Source: Molanna angustata (lineage: Eukaryota > Arthropoda > Insecta > Trichoptera > Molannidae). From it: a stretch of 64,000 nt of DNA. The position numbers were made by a program, and so were the translations under genes. The stretch lies in assembly GCA_963576475.1 (NCBI GenBank), contig OY754990.1, positions 9,840,921-9,904,920 on the forward strand. The letters run 5' to 3'. Within the stretch, counting starts at the first letter, position 1. Each line of letters starts with the position of its first letter. The notes beneath the pieces are model-generated. The model made no database searches and was not told the origin of the DNA. It saw nothing but the letters and a program-made list of their open reading frames with translations. Of this stretch, positions 1-11,459 are shown piece by piece.

Positions 1-118
1 TACACACAGCCAAACCATACAGTCATAAATAGATAATCCTTTTTTATTAAAAACAAAGGTTTGGCTAAAACGCATGTAGCCAGTTCGGTTGTCATAATAT
101 TTTTTTTCGGTGAAGGAA
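1..118 (-). repeat. Left copy of a ~115-bp inverted repeat pair
   Basis: The reverse complement of this stretch matches 6108-6225 over about 110 bases with scattered mismatches. Shared words include the reverse complements of GACAACCGAA, GGCTAC and TATTTATGACTGTA. The two copies face each other 6.1 kb apart. They could be terminal repeats of a large element cut by the window edge, or two copies of a short dispersed repeat. Confidence 0.6.
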
Positions 119-2255
119 AACCGGTAAATCAAGACACCTACAGGGCTGCAGGCTAAGTCTGTAAGTAGATCTCGACCGATAAATGTCGAGATTAACTGTC
201 AAAATATCGACTAGTCGATATTTTGACAGTTTTGGTAGTCACTAAGCAGATAACGCGTCGAATCGTTCTCGCCCACTTATTTGACGGCGAGATTGGGTCG
301 ACATTGAGTCGAGAGACAAGATCTAACGCCACCATGTTGAATTAAATGTCATTTTTACGCGAACAATGCCGAATTTCATATTTATTTTGAGAATAATTAT
401 ATAAACGGGTTAAACGACGCCGTTCAAGAGATTCTTCAAACCCTTTAAATATTCCGCGTAATTCATTTATTGCTAATTACCGCGTAACAAAAGTTTTATA
501 TGGTTATATTTATTGGAAATATGCGTCCGTACTTAGATTATAACATTATAATTCTATGCGTCCGTAAATGTTTTCCGTAAGTATAGATTTGCAATCATTT
601 TTCATTTTGAGAAAGTATTCTTGTAAGCTATTTTATCACATATGTATTTTAACACTTAACGAAAGAAAATTCGGAATAGTTTTTAGTAAAAAAATGACAC
701 GCTGCTGTCATCACACTTGATAAATTGATCGAAATTTAATTAAAAATAATTTTTAAAATTACTCTCAAAACACAAAAGAAGTTAATTTAATTGTATTATA
801 GCTTGCTTTCGTGCTTTAAAATATGACCATATTATATTTATTTAACAAATTTATGTAAACAAATTTGACATTTATTCAAATCATGGGGAAAATATTGTGT
901 ATTGCCATAAATGATAATTCAAAAATGTACCGCAAGCCAGCCTAACGGCGACAAATACTAATAAGTGCATTTACGAACTCGACAAGGCTTAGTGACTAAG
1001 AATTGTCGTCACGGGCGTAAACATGGCGAGAAGAGCGGCGATACGCTGTCGGATCTCGACTTTTTTACTGACTTGGCCTGCTGTTTTAAGTTTTCACTTT
1101 ACGAGCTTGCGCAACGTTCACTGTTTCATGAATTTACTGCTTCACAGGAAATAAAGAAACCTCATAATCAGTCATGTCGTAGCTACATTTATTTGCGACA
1201 TTTTCATAAAGATAATAAATGTTTTTATGATAACCACATTGATATAAAATCCTTTATCTATCAAAATATTATCAATTCGGTATAAAGCCAAGTGATAAAA
1301 TATTATATCGTTTATCGTTACACAATTGTTCAGGGGGCTATCTTATTTACTGGGTAAGCTTTTGTGCGTGAATGATAATGCTAAATCGGGTTTATATATG
1401 AAATATCATACATAAGTTTCGCGTACACCTAATCCGTCATCGGCCGAAGTATGCTCGGGCGACGCGACGTCGGCCAAACTTGTCCGATCGAACAAAATGC
1501 ATGTAATAAAAGACGAAGACGAATACACAATTTCTACGGGGACACTTATAGTCTAAGTCCCGAATGCAGAGTCCGACCTAAATACTAAATTCTAAATACT
1601 AATCAAGTTTTCATCGCACAGTCGCTCACTTAAGTTAGGAGATCACGTGACTTCCGAACTGGAGGATGCTTCTATGTAAGTTTTTGTATGAGAATCGCAT
1701 TGCAGAAACATATCTTAATACTTAGCGCATGCGCGGTGGCGTGAATTAACATTTGCGAACTGTCAAAAAGTTAGGTTGATAGTGAGGAACCTCACGAGTG
1801 GTTTAATACTAAAATACGAGATATTTTCGATGGATGATGATTTTAGCGACTTCTTTGAATATGTATTTGGTAATCTTGTCAAATCAAATCTCACACAAAG
1901 TATTCAGCGATGTCAAAAATTCGCTGGAATTTCAGAAAAATCGTGACATCGAGCTGTCAGTGTGAGCTTAGTTACATGTGTTTGTGTTGTTATGACAAAA
2001 GAACATTTTCAACGTTAGTATAGTTAGTGTCGATAGAAAACTATCGATCTCTTTTCATCATACTCAATAATGTGAAATTCTACGCCATCGACCTTATGTT
2101 TGGCGTAGTATTAAGTATTTAGTTAGTGATGCCTCTCCAACGCAATTGCTTTCTTTAGAATACTAAATACTCCAGTGAGGTTAGGAGTTAGTATTAAGTT
2201 ACCTAGGACTGTGCATTTGGGTCTTAATACCTACATATATATATTTTTTCATTTT
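119..2255. other. No gene recognised; AT-rich DNA
   Basis: There is no convincing coding region here. A 106-codon open frame at 965-1285 has no recognisable motif. Short pieces such as CACCTACAGGGC near 137 and GCTTGCGCAACGTTCAC near 1108 match the dispersed repeat seen better at 20225-20420 and 62675-62905, so a decayed copy may be scattered through this stretch. Confidence 0.4.
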
Positions 2256-2444
2256 GTATTGCTTCTCGGATAACTAACAGATACTATATCAAATATTATT
2301 TAACACCCACCCAATAACAAGCAAGATAAGACATCTGAAAACTTACTCACAGATCCAGACTGAAAACACACTTAAAAACTGTGTCTCCACCGGGAATCGA
2401 ACCCGGCACATTTGGATCAGCAGTATGATACCTAATCAACTCAG
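2256..2444 (-). mobile_element. tRNA-derived SINE (family 1), decayed copy
   Basis: On the minus strand this has a box B-like GGTTCGATTCCCGG, then GTGGAGACACAGTTTTTAA, then a body ending in CCGAGAAGCAATA. The 5' tRNA-like end (CGTGGCTCAGTTGG in better copies) is altered beyond 2440. Other copies lie at 11211, 13806, 17991, 57330, 59122 and 61581. Confidence 0.8.
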
Positions 2445-3985
2445 TATCTTACTGCTGAACAACAGTACCTAAATAGTAAAATACTCTGCCGGTAAATATT
2501 CATATTCTCTTTCGATTGAAGTAATAATCTTGTAGTTTTTAGTTACTTACAAAAAAGGGGTTTTAATAAACTAATTTTACATAAAATGTATTAAACAAAT
2601 TCAAATTTTAAACAACTCACGCAATAGAATAAAGAAGAGTGTCAATTGGGTGCTTAGAGCACAATATAATGGTCGTTTGGAAGTAGATGGAAGAGGCCTT
2701 CGTCCAAGATTGGACGGGATTAGGCTGAGAAGAGGGAGAGAGAGAATAGATGGACTTAACTATGCAGTGAAGAGTTTAGTGTTGGCCGCGACACACTCGT
2801 TTGAGTATTAAAGACACTCGAAGTCAGACATTTACGAGTATTACTCTGTCAAAAGTCCTATTCCAATCGCATAACAAACCAAAATCCAATTTTAACGTCA
2901 GATAAATTATTCTTAAAGTTTTAAGTATCAAAGTTGTGAAGTTGGGAAGTTTAATTATAGGCCAAGTCCATTGTGTGAATTTAGAATAAGTAAATTAGCG
3001 TATTTTATATTCAAATCTAAATGTCACCATTGCAATTCTTAATTTACATATAAACTCCTTCTAATTCATTTTCCTTTTCTGACTCAAAACTAATCCCTTT
3101 CATTTTCATTACTAAAAGATATAACCATTGTCTTTAATATACGAGTTATAATAGTTTTTAATAGAGAACTTATATACAGAGACAAATCTTAAAGAAGTCT
3201 TCAAGGTACCTTGAAGGCGATTTTGAAGCTAAAGTCACATATACCTTGAGGAATCCTCAAAATGATTTCCTCAACATTTTGTTTTTCAGAGATAAATATC
3301 TCTGTTCATTCCATGCGTATTCTGGTACTTTGATGGTACGTACATTCCTTCATCTGTCAAATAATTAAGAGCTAAACTCAAGTTTTACAAAAATATAGCG
3401 TATTACAGTGTCCGTTTAGGCCTAATCTTCCTTCAAATACGTCACTAAAACGACAAATATTTAACTTGACGTTTCTGGCGGATTAAGTACTTAACGGTGA
3501 GTCAACTGTCATTTCTCGACTCGTTGCTAGGCAACGAGTGTAGTTTCAGTGTTATATCACTAGAGGCGTTAGTTGTATCAACGGTGGCGCCACACAACAA
3601 AACAAACTGACAGCCATATTGAAACGAACATGGGCATTTAAAACCATTATTTTGGTGAAAAGAATTAAATTTACCATGTTGGATAATAAAACAATAGTAT
3701 TTCAAGTCGTAGCGTCCCGTTTTGTAGTTCGTATTATTTGAGGTTATTTAAAATTTGACAGATAATAACCACAGAAAAAGTAAAAATATTTATCTGACAA
3801 CACCTGATTACATCTTCCTCTCCTCTTCCTTTCCTTATCCCTTGATCTTCCTATCATTGCTATGATTTGTTCATATATGCTATCTTCTTTGTTTTTGTGT
3901 TTTTTTTTCTTTTTTTTATTACTTTTCTTCTGCTATCTTTATTTATTTTGTAAAGTGATTAACTTATTGCCATATTACACATTGT
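2445..3985. other. No gene recognised
   Basis: AT-rich DNA. The segment 2660-2760 is purine-rich (AGAAGAGGGAGAGAGAGAA) and might be a decayed retroelement tail, but I cannot place it. A 67-codon frame on the minus strand at 3502-3705 has no motif. Confidence 0.4.
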
Positions 3986-4086
3986 TTTATATATTTAACA
4001 TTTACTCTGGTTGGTTGGAAGAAATTGCCATTAGGCAATAAGCCCGCCAGTGTACTTATTATATGTACAAGGAGATTAAATAAATA
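3986..4086 (+). mobile_element. 3' tail of a dispersed non-LTR-like repeat
   Basis: This carries CTGGTTGGTTGGAAGAAATTG, a GGCAATAAGCCCGCCAGTG core and a terminal (AAATA)n run. The same layout ends the element piece at 11500-11985, and part of it recurs at 4556-4603. Such a tail ending in a short A-rich repeat fits a non-LTR retrotransposon 3' UTR. Confidence 0.55.
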
Positions 4087-4706
4087 AATAAATAAAATAT
4101 GTCTATAATTGAAGATTTAGTAACTGACATGTCATATTGCACTGTAATACGGAAGTGGATTCAATCTCCCCTTAACATTAATCTTGAGTTTAACAAACTC
4201 AATGAGTTAAGGGCCGACTGTAATATCGGCCCATAATGTTTTAAAGACTTACGTGAGAAGGACTAAGGCATACTCTGATTCTTTCTGTAGCATATAATAT
4301 CATCTATCATAATTATCCTCAAACATTTTGAAATAATTCGGTCTGGAGGGAGGCGGTTTGCGCACACACGTGATCAAACCAGGCAAGCGGAAAACTCAAA
4401 TGTGTCTTCTGCGCAAGTTGTGAGTGCTGGAACACTCAGTCAATTAAAAAACAGATAAGAAGCACATTACACAAAGAAGCACATGATACAGGCCCACCAG
4501 CAATAGCTGCTTGTCTTTTTAATTGATAATAATAATATTTATTACTTATAATAAATAAATATGGTTGGTTGGAAGATTTTGCAATATGGAAATAAGCCCG
4601 CTCATACCCCCTATTCAGTAACTATTGTTACTAAAATAGGAACGTTCTAAAATTGTAGAATTTATATTTACGGTCTTATTTTTGCGTTATAAAATATCAA
4701 CTCAGA

Positions 4707-5548
4707 CTAATAATAATAATAATTTGTATAGCGCCGTTTAATGATTCAAGACCATTCCAAGGGCGCTGTTATTTAGATAGATATTATATTGCTCTACGAA
4801 ACAAAACTGTTTGCAGTCCTTTAGAGAAAGTACTCTTACTATTTGCACTGCGGACATCTAGAGGCAATTTATTCCACTTTATAGGACCACTCACACCAAA
4901 GCATCGATCATAGTAGCCCGCTTTATTGGCTCTGTCCAACTCCTTTAGGGAGTTGGTACTCTGTGATCCAGAAGACCTAAGTGTGAGATGCCTCCCAGAG
5001 AGATCTTTTCTCTGACACAGCTCTTGTATATTGTATTGTGGTGCTAGGTTATTTAAAGCATTAAACACCGTTAAGCAGATTTTGTAGTCAACTCGCTCTG
5101 GACACTTCAACCAATGCAATTCGTTAAGTAGTGGAGTTATGTGACATCGTTTTTCCGCTCCATAAATGAGCCTTGCCGCTGCATTAAACACCATCTGTAA
5201 TCTATCGAGCTGATACTTTGGCAATCCATCATAGATGCCATTACAGTAATCTAGCCGAGACACAACGAAAGCATTTATAAGTGTTTTTGTCTCATTTTTG
5301 GGTAGGCTTCGACGAATGTTTTTCAGTTGTCTTAGTTGGAAAAAGCATGAACTGACTGTTTTAGAGATTCGCAGGTCAAGAGACAACTTATTGTCTAAGT
5401 GTACACCCAAAAACTTGACACTTGCAGACGGCAAGAGTTTTTCTCCGTTGATGTTAATAGGAGTACTTTCAATGAGGTGCTGTCGCCGTGGTGAAGCTAC
5501 CCACATAAACTCTGTTTTAGTTGGGTTTAATTTTAGCTTGTTATGAGA
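4707..5548 (-). pseudogene. L2/CR1-type non-LTR reverse transcriptase, 3' fragment
   Basis: Minus-strand reading gives about 250 codons of the RT C-terminal part. NPTKTEFMW is followed by FLGVHLDNKLSLDLRISK, SRLDYCNGIYDGLP, AARLIYGAEK and LHWLKCPERVDYKICLTVF, ending near SGPIKWNKLPLDVRS. These are the thumb and C-terminal motifs of L2/CR1/Rex1 elements. The untranslated tail (4736-4707 on the minus strand) reads GGCGCTATACAAATTATTATT, the style of 3' end seen in L2 elements. The endonuclease, palm and YADD region are missing, so this is a 5'-truncated insertion. The frame remains open over 240 codons, so it is not very old. It sits inside the long-TIR element at 4604-5783. Confidence 0.8.
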
Positions 5549-5572
5549 CTAAATGGAATAGGGACGTACCTA

Positions 5573-5705
5573 TATTGGCCGGAGCGTTCTTAAAAAGTTA
5601 CTGAATTAGACGTTTTATGAAAAATAATGAAAATGATGAAAATTTCATAATTTTCATAATTTTTCATAATACGTCTGATTCAGTAACTTTTTAAGAACGT
5701 TCCGG
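5573..5705. repeat. Inverted repeat (hairpin), about 55-bp arms
   Basis: GGAGCGTTCTTAAAAAGTTA plus CTGAATTAGACG at the left returns as CGTCTGATTCAG plus TAACTTTTTAAGAACGTTCC at the right. The centre is AT-rich (GAAAATGATGAAAATTTCAT). TTCAGTAAC also occurs in the enclosing TIRs, so the two structures may share an origin. Confidence 0.75.
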
Positions 5706-6107
5706 TCGAAATAAGACCGTAAATGTAAAATCTACAATTTTTAGTATGTTCCGATTTTAGTTACAACAGCTACTGAATGTCCTATTGTGCGCATATATAA
5801 AAACATTTCAAAAACAAATAAATAAAATCGATGGTCGATTATACAACTTTATCCAAGTCTCACGTGAATATGTCAAAGTCTGTGTCTAAGAATTCAACAG
5901 TGGGTATAAAACTGATAAAGTAGGTTAGGGTTGAGTGTGACGCGACAGGAACGTGTTGTGCTTTTTCCATTAGAAGCGGTGACACACTGATTGACAGTTA
6001 AGTTAATGAGCGAGATAGGAGTAAACAACCCCATCGGATGGTAAATATTTATTCATTATCCATTACAAGCTGGCGCTGTCCGATACGCTGAGATTTCCAC
6101 CGTCACT

Positions 6108-6225
6108 AAAAAAATATTATGACAACCGAATTGGCTACCTTCGTTTTAGCCAAAGCTTTGTTATCAATGATAAAGGTCTATCTATTTATGACTGTACTGT
6201 TTGGCTGTGTGCACAAAACCAAATG
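6108..6225 (+). repeat. Right copy of the inverted repeat pair
   Basis: AATATTATGACAACCGAATT, GGCTACCTTCGTTTTAGCC and TATTTATGACTGTAC match the reverse complement of 1-118. Confidence 0.6.
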
Positions 6226-6309
6226 TTTTGTAGTCACTAGAGCTCGGTTAATTTTAGCATGTAATTTTATTACTATTAACAAAAAAAAATCAGTACTTTC
6301 AGTGCAAAG

Positions 6310-6668
6310 TGAAAAGAAGTGTCACCCTCGGACTCGGACGGCCTCGCAATATATTGAAAATAGCACCTCTACGTTGAATTTCAAAATCAAGGGGGGTTAA
6401 GTCTGTCAAAATTGGCAGGGCTTCGATGGGACTTGTTCTGTAAGCTTTGGATAGTGCAATGAGAGCGAATCTTTGGCCTGAAAGCAAGATTCTTTGAATA
6501 TGCTGAAACCTGCAGGCGTTAGACCAACAGCCTGCCGCATAGCAAACGATGCTAAGATAAACGGCTTTGTAGAAAAGGCGGGTGATAGGAAATTGCAGAC
6601 CCCAGCTTGCTTTGGCGAGGTGTCCTATTTTAATGAAAGCAAACTTAGCCTTATCGACACATGATTTG
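6310..6668 (-). pseudogene. R1/Jockey-type RT thumb fragment
   Basis: The minus strand reads continuously for about 115 codons: KFAFIKIGHLAKASWGL, LFYKAVYLSIVCYAAGCW, QHIQRILLSGQRFALIALS, KAYRTSPIEALPILTDLTPL. The order of an R(I/L)L..GQR..L..L..AYRT block followed by ...PL matches the region just after the RT domain in R1- and I-group non-LTR elements. No palm motif remains, so this is a fragment without function by itself. It begins about 90 bases after the inverted repeat copy at 6108-6225. Confidence 0.7.
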
Positions 6669-6839
6669 GCATGATTTTTGAAACCGCGCTGCTTATTCGG
6701 TTCACGATCATTGTCCTTCGGTCATCTTCGTTAATATGAATGAGATGCGAGACCATCCGACAAATAATGACGTATTTATTGACCACATTGGTTGTGTCGT
6801 ATAGCATCGCCATAATTTTTATTGATTTTATAGAACCAA

Positions 6840-7470
6840 CAGTTTACAATATGAATTTACAGTAAGTACTTATAATTATATGTAACAGATTATAAACCTT
6901 TTAAAGGGTCTTTTAAATAGTTTAAACTAAGTACGTAAATTATTTAACAATTGCAAAAATATTTTTTTCAACACAGGTTTATATTGAAATATAAAAAAAA
7001 AGACTTAGGAAGAGTAGGTATTAACTACATATTGAGAATTTATGTAGCAAAAATGTATTGCGTTATTGTTGTTACTACATATAACATCAGAAGGCTGATT
7101 TTGTATAAACACCAGATGAGAAAAAAGTAGTGAATTACTATTTTATCTGTGGATTTAGCTCGTTAACACCAATGTATGTATGTTTTTGGTATTCTGTAAG
7201 TGAATTTTCTTACATTGTCTTAACCCCAATAAAATACTAGGGGTTAAAATTTATTTATTTATTTGTAGAATGAGAGTTCAGGGTGACAAGTTCTGGTCAA
7301 CCGGCGAAATAAGAGTTCAGGGTGGCAAGTTCTGGTCAACCGGCGAAATCAAAATCGTCCATGTTTGCCCATATCATGGATATAATTATGTTATGGAATT
7401 CTATAATATCTTAAGATATTATAGAACTCCATAAGATTCAAAATACAGCAACAACAATCTTGAAATATAT
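6840..7470. other. AT-rich; short duplication and a palindrome
   Basis: No gene seen. A ~42-bp unit containing GTTCAGGGTG and TTCTGGTCAACCGGCGAAAT is repeated twice at 7267-7349. A near-perfect 44-bp palindrome around CTTAAG lies at 7391-7434. The unit resembles the arm of the MITE at 63408-63543 (ACGGTGAAATCAAAAC, CCCATATCATG), so this may be a rearranged relative. Confidence 0.5.
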
Positions 7471-7473
7471 AAA

Positions 7474-7558
7474 AAATCTGTGGCCGCATCGGGAATCGAA
7501 CTCAGGTTGCGCAGCTCTAGAGACAGATGTACATCAACTGAGCCGCGAAAGCCGACAT
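7474..7558 (-). mobile_element. tRNA-like SINE head, divergent
   Basis: On the minus strand: TGTCGGCTTTCGCGGCTCAG, then GAGTTCGATTCCCGATG and CGGCCACAG. The A and B box spacing resembles SINE family 1, but the middle differs and the family 1 body is absent. It is a related head or an old copy. Confidence 0.5.
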
Positions 7559-7959
7559 AACAATTAAAATTAATTGAATAGAATAATGTTTCTCAAGAGA
7601 TTTAATTTTTTCAACCGAACGTCATATATATTAATTTTTATATCATAATTTCAAATGGATTTCCACTACGTTAGTACAAAATCTTTTAAATTATCTAAAA
7701 AAATGACGTATTCTTGAAAAGATAAAAAAATGGCGTTCGTCTCTCTCTGCCTATCATATTAGGGACATGGCGTGATAATATACTTTTGGATATATAAATA
7801 AATAAAATACTTAATAAATTTATTATTACTTACCGGCACATATGCTTCGTTTGACAGTCTGCAAACAACAAAACTTATCAAAACAAAACTCCTAAAAAAA
7901 TGACAAAACTTGACAAAAATGAAAAGAAAAAATCAACTGTACGAGCAGATGTTGACTTT

Positions 7960-8350
7960 TATAAAATGAATTGCATCACAGCGACATTCAAAAAGGTAAC
8001 GAATTTATTAGTTTATTCGCCAAAGTGCATCTCCAGTTGACACTCGTATTGAAAAAGATGTTTTGTCAAAACATTGACCAATTCGCGGCCGAATTGCGAA
8101 CCATACACGCCCGGTACGGATGGGACGTTTCGAAATATGTTCGCGATAATATGACGGGCGTCTATGGATGTTATGTTGTGTTTTTTTTTTCTCTTGTTCA
8201 AAGTGAGAATTGCATTACGAAACGACGGAGCGTGTGCGCCTGATGAACGCGTCGATCGGGCGTCGCGATGCCGGGTAAACTGGCGGCGCCTTTCCGCCAG
8301 TCTACACCGCGAGAAGACGTCGGGAAAACAACCGCCTTCCGAAGTCTATT
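7960..8350. other. GC-richer island, not recognised
   Basis: 8080-8160 and 8220-8340 are far richer in CG dinucleotides than their neighbours (for example GTCGATCGGGCGTCGCGATG). Open frames of 60-90 codons exist on both strands, but none shows a motif. Possibilities are a host exon or promoter fragment, or part of an unknown element. Confidence 0.3.
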
Positions 8351-8842
8351 GATGCGCTCAACTTAAAATACATTTTATTTATTTAAATATTTATTTCGTG
8401 TTGAGGTCTCGAAACCATTTACATTGGATAAGAAATTTTATTTATGTTAATGTCATTTATAAGGCATTTTCAACAGACTATATGTATCTTTGTGTAAGAA
8501 TGCTGAATGTATGACTGGGTGAAATCTATGTACGTGGGTTCATGTATGGGGTGTGGATGATAATTTTATCGTCCAATCATTCCATACTATATATGTTCGT
8601 AAATGTATGAAACCAGTGGACTTCTTGCCTGTTTTTCATGCTGAAATAAATAAATAAATATAATAACATGTAACTTTATTAACTCAATAAAGATATCAAT
8701 CCAATTTTATTATAGAAAAGTGAAAATCGCTACAAACAATATGATTATACAATTCGACAAATACATACAAGAGATATTTAGATATTTAAATATAAATCTA
8801 AAGTAATATATAAAGTAATATATATACATATTTAAATATAAA
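8351..8842. other. No gene recognised; AT-rich
   Basis: An AAATAAATAAATA run at 8645-8660 may mark the 3' end of an old retroelement. A short AT-rich duplication (AAATCTAAAGTAATATA) precedes the Helitron-like start. Confidence 0.4.
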
Positions 8843-11122
8843 TCTAATGTAATAAAGCAATCAATATGTTAGTGTGTGTGTGTGTTTGTCTCACGCCTTT
8901 TGAAAAACCAAGAGCATCTAAAAATCTAATTTATGTGCGAACGTGTACCAGTATACCTGATGCAGTGTCACGCTAAAAATAATGCGATTAAAATGCTGAA
9001 TTTTAAAGATATTTCAATAATTATTTATTTCATACAAAATTTTCCAAGTCATATCTGTCAAAAAAGTGTACATTTTGCACGCAAATATCTGTTAGTTTAA
9101 AAGTTAGAAGTACGTATTTACACGAAAAAAATATATTTTCAAGTATAGCTTAGCTTTTAAGTGAAAAACATGGAGAATATTTTGTCTAATTATAATGTTT
9201 AACTTATTTTTAAAGTAAGCGTTTTGTACAAATGTACATAATATAACCCCGCCATTTTAATATCTTTTCATACGATATTTAATTTTCCTACCGAATGAAT
9301 ATGTTCTTTAAAATAATATACCTTTGAAATAAATGTGATTATGAAATAATAAAATGAAACACAAGACATTACAGCAAGTTTTAAGACATATATTGTAAAA
9401 GTCTGTTAATTATTAGTAAAGATATAGGCGTAATAAAATTGCATAATTTGTTTAAAATATTTCATTTTTCTGACAATTTTCATTTTTATGGCATCGAACA
9501 AACCAATGTAGGTACCTACATATTCAAAAAATGTCTCCATAACATTTGATATTTTTCATATGTTGGAACGTGGTTACTATGGTAACGGACACATTGTGAT
9601 ATTCAAATAAAATTTGTTATAAATCGAATTCGAATTAATTTAGAACATCATTGTAGGTAGGTACCTACATACCTAATACTTACTACTTAAAAACCAAGAA
9701 TATACTGATTTTGTATAGGAAAATTATTAAACTATTTTAGGTTAACTACAATACACATTCAATATACCTACAAACTATTTCCTATAGTGAAATTCTTCTT
9801 TTTTCTATGTAGACCTTTGGGTGATTTTTTCTACAAACTATTTCTTGGGGTTTAAATCTTCTTCCTCTTCTTTTGTGAAGTCATTTGGGACAGTTCATAA
9901 ATAAACTATTTCCTATAGTCTAATTTTTCTTTTACTTAATTTATGTAGACCTTGGGTGAGTTTTTATACAAACTATTTCCTATAGTCTAATTCGTCTTCT
10001 TCTTCCTTTGTGTAGACCTTTTGGTTAGTTTTTAAACAAACTATTTTTAAACAAACTATCCTTTAGTCTAATTCTTCGTTTTCTTATTTTATGTAGATGT
10101 TGGGTGAATTTTATATAAAATATTTCCTATAGTTCAATTCATCTTCTTCTTCTTTTATGAAGACATTTTGGTCAGTTTTTTATATAATACATTTCCTAAT
10201 GTGTAATTCTTCTATTTCATCTTCTATGTTGACCATTGGGTCAGTTTTTATTACAAACTATTTGTTATAGTTTTATACTTCTACTTCTTTTTTATTTAGT
10301 CTTTTGGATTAGTTTTATTTCTAATAGTCTATTGTAACGAAATATTATAAACAACATGCATACTTGATGAAAATACATAAAAACGAATGGGATGTGACCA
10401 ACACTAGAATCTTCTCATTACTTTTGTTCAATCAAATTTACACCATTTATTATATCATCATATATTGCTTAATTTTCAATAAAAACACATTTCATTTTGA
10501 TGACAATATATAAAAAATTGGGGTTGTGGCCATTGCTGGATCTTCACAACGTTTATATTCATATTAAAAACTATTTAACATAGCTTCAGTCTTCTTCTTC
10601 TGTAATGTAGACTTATGTGTCAGTTTTAAGTCTATCAGTTTTATTGTGCAAAACTATAATAAACTATATGCACACTTGACGAAAAATATAAAAACGAATG
10701 GGATGGGACCAACACTAGAATATTTTCAGTACTTTTGTTTAATCAATTTTTAAACCATTTCCCATCATCCAAAATTACTAAATATTTAAAACACATTATT
10801 TGCGTTCGATGACAATATATAAAAATAGAGGTTGTGGCCAAATCCAAACTCTTTGCGACGTTGTCTTTTTATAATAAGTCATATTTAAAATCATTTCCCA
10901 TAGTCCATGCGTGCAGAAATTGTATGTGCTTATATATAAAAGCAAATGGATTGTGGCCATCACTTTAAGACTTTACACCGCTTAAACTCAATTAAATTTC
11001 AAACTACTTTTCATACTACGGTTAAAAAAAATTATGTGTGACAATATTATGTAGGTATATAAACGATTGCTTATTCCTTCACTAATTTACATTCTTGGCC
11101 AACGGCGGGACATAAAAGCTAG
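8843..11122 (+). mobile_element. Helitron-like non-autonomous element, copy 1 (2.28 kb)
   Basis: Sequence similarity to 49631-52219 begins at TCTAA(T/A)GTAATAAAGCAATC and ends at GGGACATAAAAGCTAG. It therefore starts with TC and ends with CTAG(T), with A before and T after, as in Helitrons. No Rep/helicase frame is present. Inside are a GT-rich start, a unique section and about 8 diverged ~66-bp repeats. A clear strong 3' hairpin is not obvious (only a short GCC/GGC stem), which is the main weakness of the Helitron call. Confidence 0.65.
9765..10330 (+). repeat. Diverged ~66-bp tandem repeats inside the Helitron-like element
   Basis: Repeating words are ACAAACTATTTCCTATAGT, CTAATTCTTCTTCTTC, ATGTAGACCTTTGGGT and AGTTTTTA, with about eight units. 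The sister element has about twelve. Confidence 0.75.
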
Positions 11123-11210
11123 TAATGAAATATAACAAAACATGATTATAAAGGATAACATATTGTGTTGTTTCATTGAGTAATTATTTTGTGTTTTTTT
11201 TTAATTATTT

Positions 11211-11381
11211 TGTATTGCTTCTCGGGCAACTAACAAGGTACTATGTCAAATATTAATTTAACACGCACCCAAATAAGATATTAAGCGTCTCACAGATCGA
11301 AACTGAAAAGACCGGGGATCGAACCCAGGACCTTTGGATCAGCAGTCAGATACCCAACCAACTGAGCCATGAAGGCCGACA
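11211..11381 (-). mobile_element. SINE family 1 copy
   Basis: The minus strand shows TGTCGGCCTTCATGGCTCAG, a box B-like GGTTCGATCCCCGGT and the CCGAGAAGCAATACA tail. An internal deletion shortens the body compared with 17991-18228. Confidence 0.8.
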
Positions 11382-11459
11382 GAATAATTTAATTTATTTC
11401 TTAACTTCGGTTAAAATCAGGGTCTTCAGAATATATGTGTCAGATTCATCTTTGAGTTG

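Larger units (their letters stand above)
4604..5783. mobile_element. Long-TIR DNA element carrying a retroelement fragment
   Basis: The left end (4604-4682) reads CTATTCAGTAACTATTGTTA, GGAACGTTCTAAAATTGTAG and TTTACGGTCTTATTT. The right end (about 5703-5783) is its reverse complement with few changes. The inverted repeats are about 80 bp and enclose an RT fragment (4707-5548) and a second inverted repeat (5573-5705). No transposase is visible, so it is a non-autonomous DNA transposon or foldback element of unknown superfamily. Confidence 0.6.
4556..5830 (+). mobile_element. Second 3' tail copy, split by an insertion
   Basis: GGTTGGTTGGAAGATTTTG followed by AAATAAGCCCGCTCAT at 4562-4600 matches the tail at 3986-4086. 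It stops where the long-TIR element begins at about 4604. After that element ends near 5783, the sequence runs into an ATATATAAAAACATTT...AAATAAATAAAAT tail, the expected remainder. I infer that the TIR element inserted into this copy. Confidence 0.45.

Noticed and set aside
965..1285. 106-codon frame on the + strand
   Set aside because: No motif, and part of it overlaps sequence resembling dispersed repeat family D.
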